This document shows, piece by piece, positions 59,541-60,000 of a DNA stretch of 60,000 nucleotides. Position numbers and translations under genes: made by a program. Positions within the stretch are counted from its first letter, which is position 1. The number at the start of each line of letters is the position of its first letter. This DNA is from Polytrichum commune. Taxonomy: Eukaryota; Streptophyta; Polytrichopsida; Polytrichales; Polytrichaceae. The stretch lies in assembly GCA_950295325.1 (NCBI GenBank), contig OX485804.1:42472001-42532000 (forward strand), read 5' to 3'. A model generated the notes under the pieces. It searched no databases and had not been told where the DNA came from. It was given only the letters and a program-made list of their open reading frames with translations.

Positions 59541-60000
59541 GACTCTTTGGATGGTTAAAATTATTTTAGTTAAGACTCGTACTTTATTATATAGATATAT
59601 ATAGTTTGGAAAGAAAAATGTTTGTTATATTATATATTGATATTTCAATATAAGATGACACAAGTATGTCGTTATTTTCTTTGGAACCATCAACTTCAAT
59701 ATTATTACTTCTATAGTGAAGCAAATGTTGTGTCACTTAATTTCAATTTATTTTCATGTGTTTGGTCCAAGGGTGAGGTGTATATGTCGCACTTTTCATT
59801 AGGTTTATAAATAATGTATTTTAAGCTATGCACAAACGAATGTGTTTTATTCCTTTGATTTATTTCATAACCTAAATTTTTTTACTAAAAAAGTGAAACA
59901 CAATATAAATATGATGGTCATATAGTGTATAAGCCTTGTCTTGGAATTATTTGAAACTAATAATATTTGAAAGTATTTGTGTCAAAGTACGAATTTATTG
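59541..60000. other. AT-rich end of window, no gene recognised
   Basis: Only short frames; a TATATAGATATATATAG tract lies near 59589-59605. Confidence 0.45.

Noticed and set aside
1-60000. CRISPR arrays, bacterial operons, integrated virus genomes, LTR retrotransposon pairs
   Set aside because: Nothing of the kind was seen: no regularly spaced short repeats, no operon-like gene packing, no paired LTRs and no viral structural genes.

Overview
This looks like heterochromatic DNA from a land plant: AT-rich, with GT-AG introns, plant-type host gene fragments (a rhodanese-11-like protein and an E2F-associated phosphoprotein exon) and many plant mobile elements. Pogo/Tigger-type transposases with CENP-B helix-turn-helix regions, a ZNF862-type hAT and a DUF7869-type transposase hint at a non-flowering lineage (moss, lycophyte, fern or conifer). 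That last point is inference and not secure. I found no clearly intact ordinary host gene.

The main object is one very large CACTA (En/Spm) DNA transposon, read here as 7868-38848 (30,981 bp). Its ends begin CACTACTACAA, match imperfectly for about 28 bp, share AACG-rich subterminal motifs and are flanked by the 3-bp duplication AAA. It appears to have landed inside a 5S-rRNA-like sequence: most of the 5S-like stretch lies right of the element (38852-38955) and its 3' tail lies left of it (7854-7867). Inside, on the minus strand, is a seven-exon TNP2 transposase gene (32398 to 25441) whose exons join in phase to a 1090-residue open protein. Downstream on the same strand is a three-exon PttA/Transposase_24-like gene (15125 to 13868, 350 residues). 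The element may therefore be autonomous.

The CACTA also carries other material. Unidentified multi-exon genes lie at 11.5-13.7 kb (minus) and 33.0-36.4 kb (plus), and their last exons are homologous copies in inverted orientation. A rhodanese-11-like fragment with its intron and an in-frame stop lies at 36.7-37.1 kb. Later insertions sit inside the CACTA: a hAT MITE with an 8-bp target duplication (10633-11193), a TA-flanked element (19049-19991) containing another TA-flanked MITE (19318-19714), a frameshifted pogo-like transposase (20219-22289), a tRNA-derived SINE in TNP2 intron 4 (27978-28355) and a Tigger-like remnant in TNP2 intron 2.

Left of the CACTA (1-7867) are a 132-bp tandem repeat, a TA-type MITE (3484-3965), a foldback sequence and a LINE zinc-finger fragment. 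Right of it are an EAPP exon (39.1 kb), 188-bp tandem repeats, a 331-bp CACTA MITE with TAA duplications (42748-43078), an element with terminal inverted repeats over 500 bp long (about 44.3-47.1 kb), a decayed hAT gene, a 94-bp minisatellite, a LINE ORF2 tail (52.0-53.3 kb), a decayed DUF7869-type transposase (54.3-57.1 kb), a reverse-transcriptase remnant (57.2-58.3 kb) and an unidentified decayed coding stretch to about 59.5 kb.
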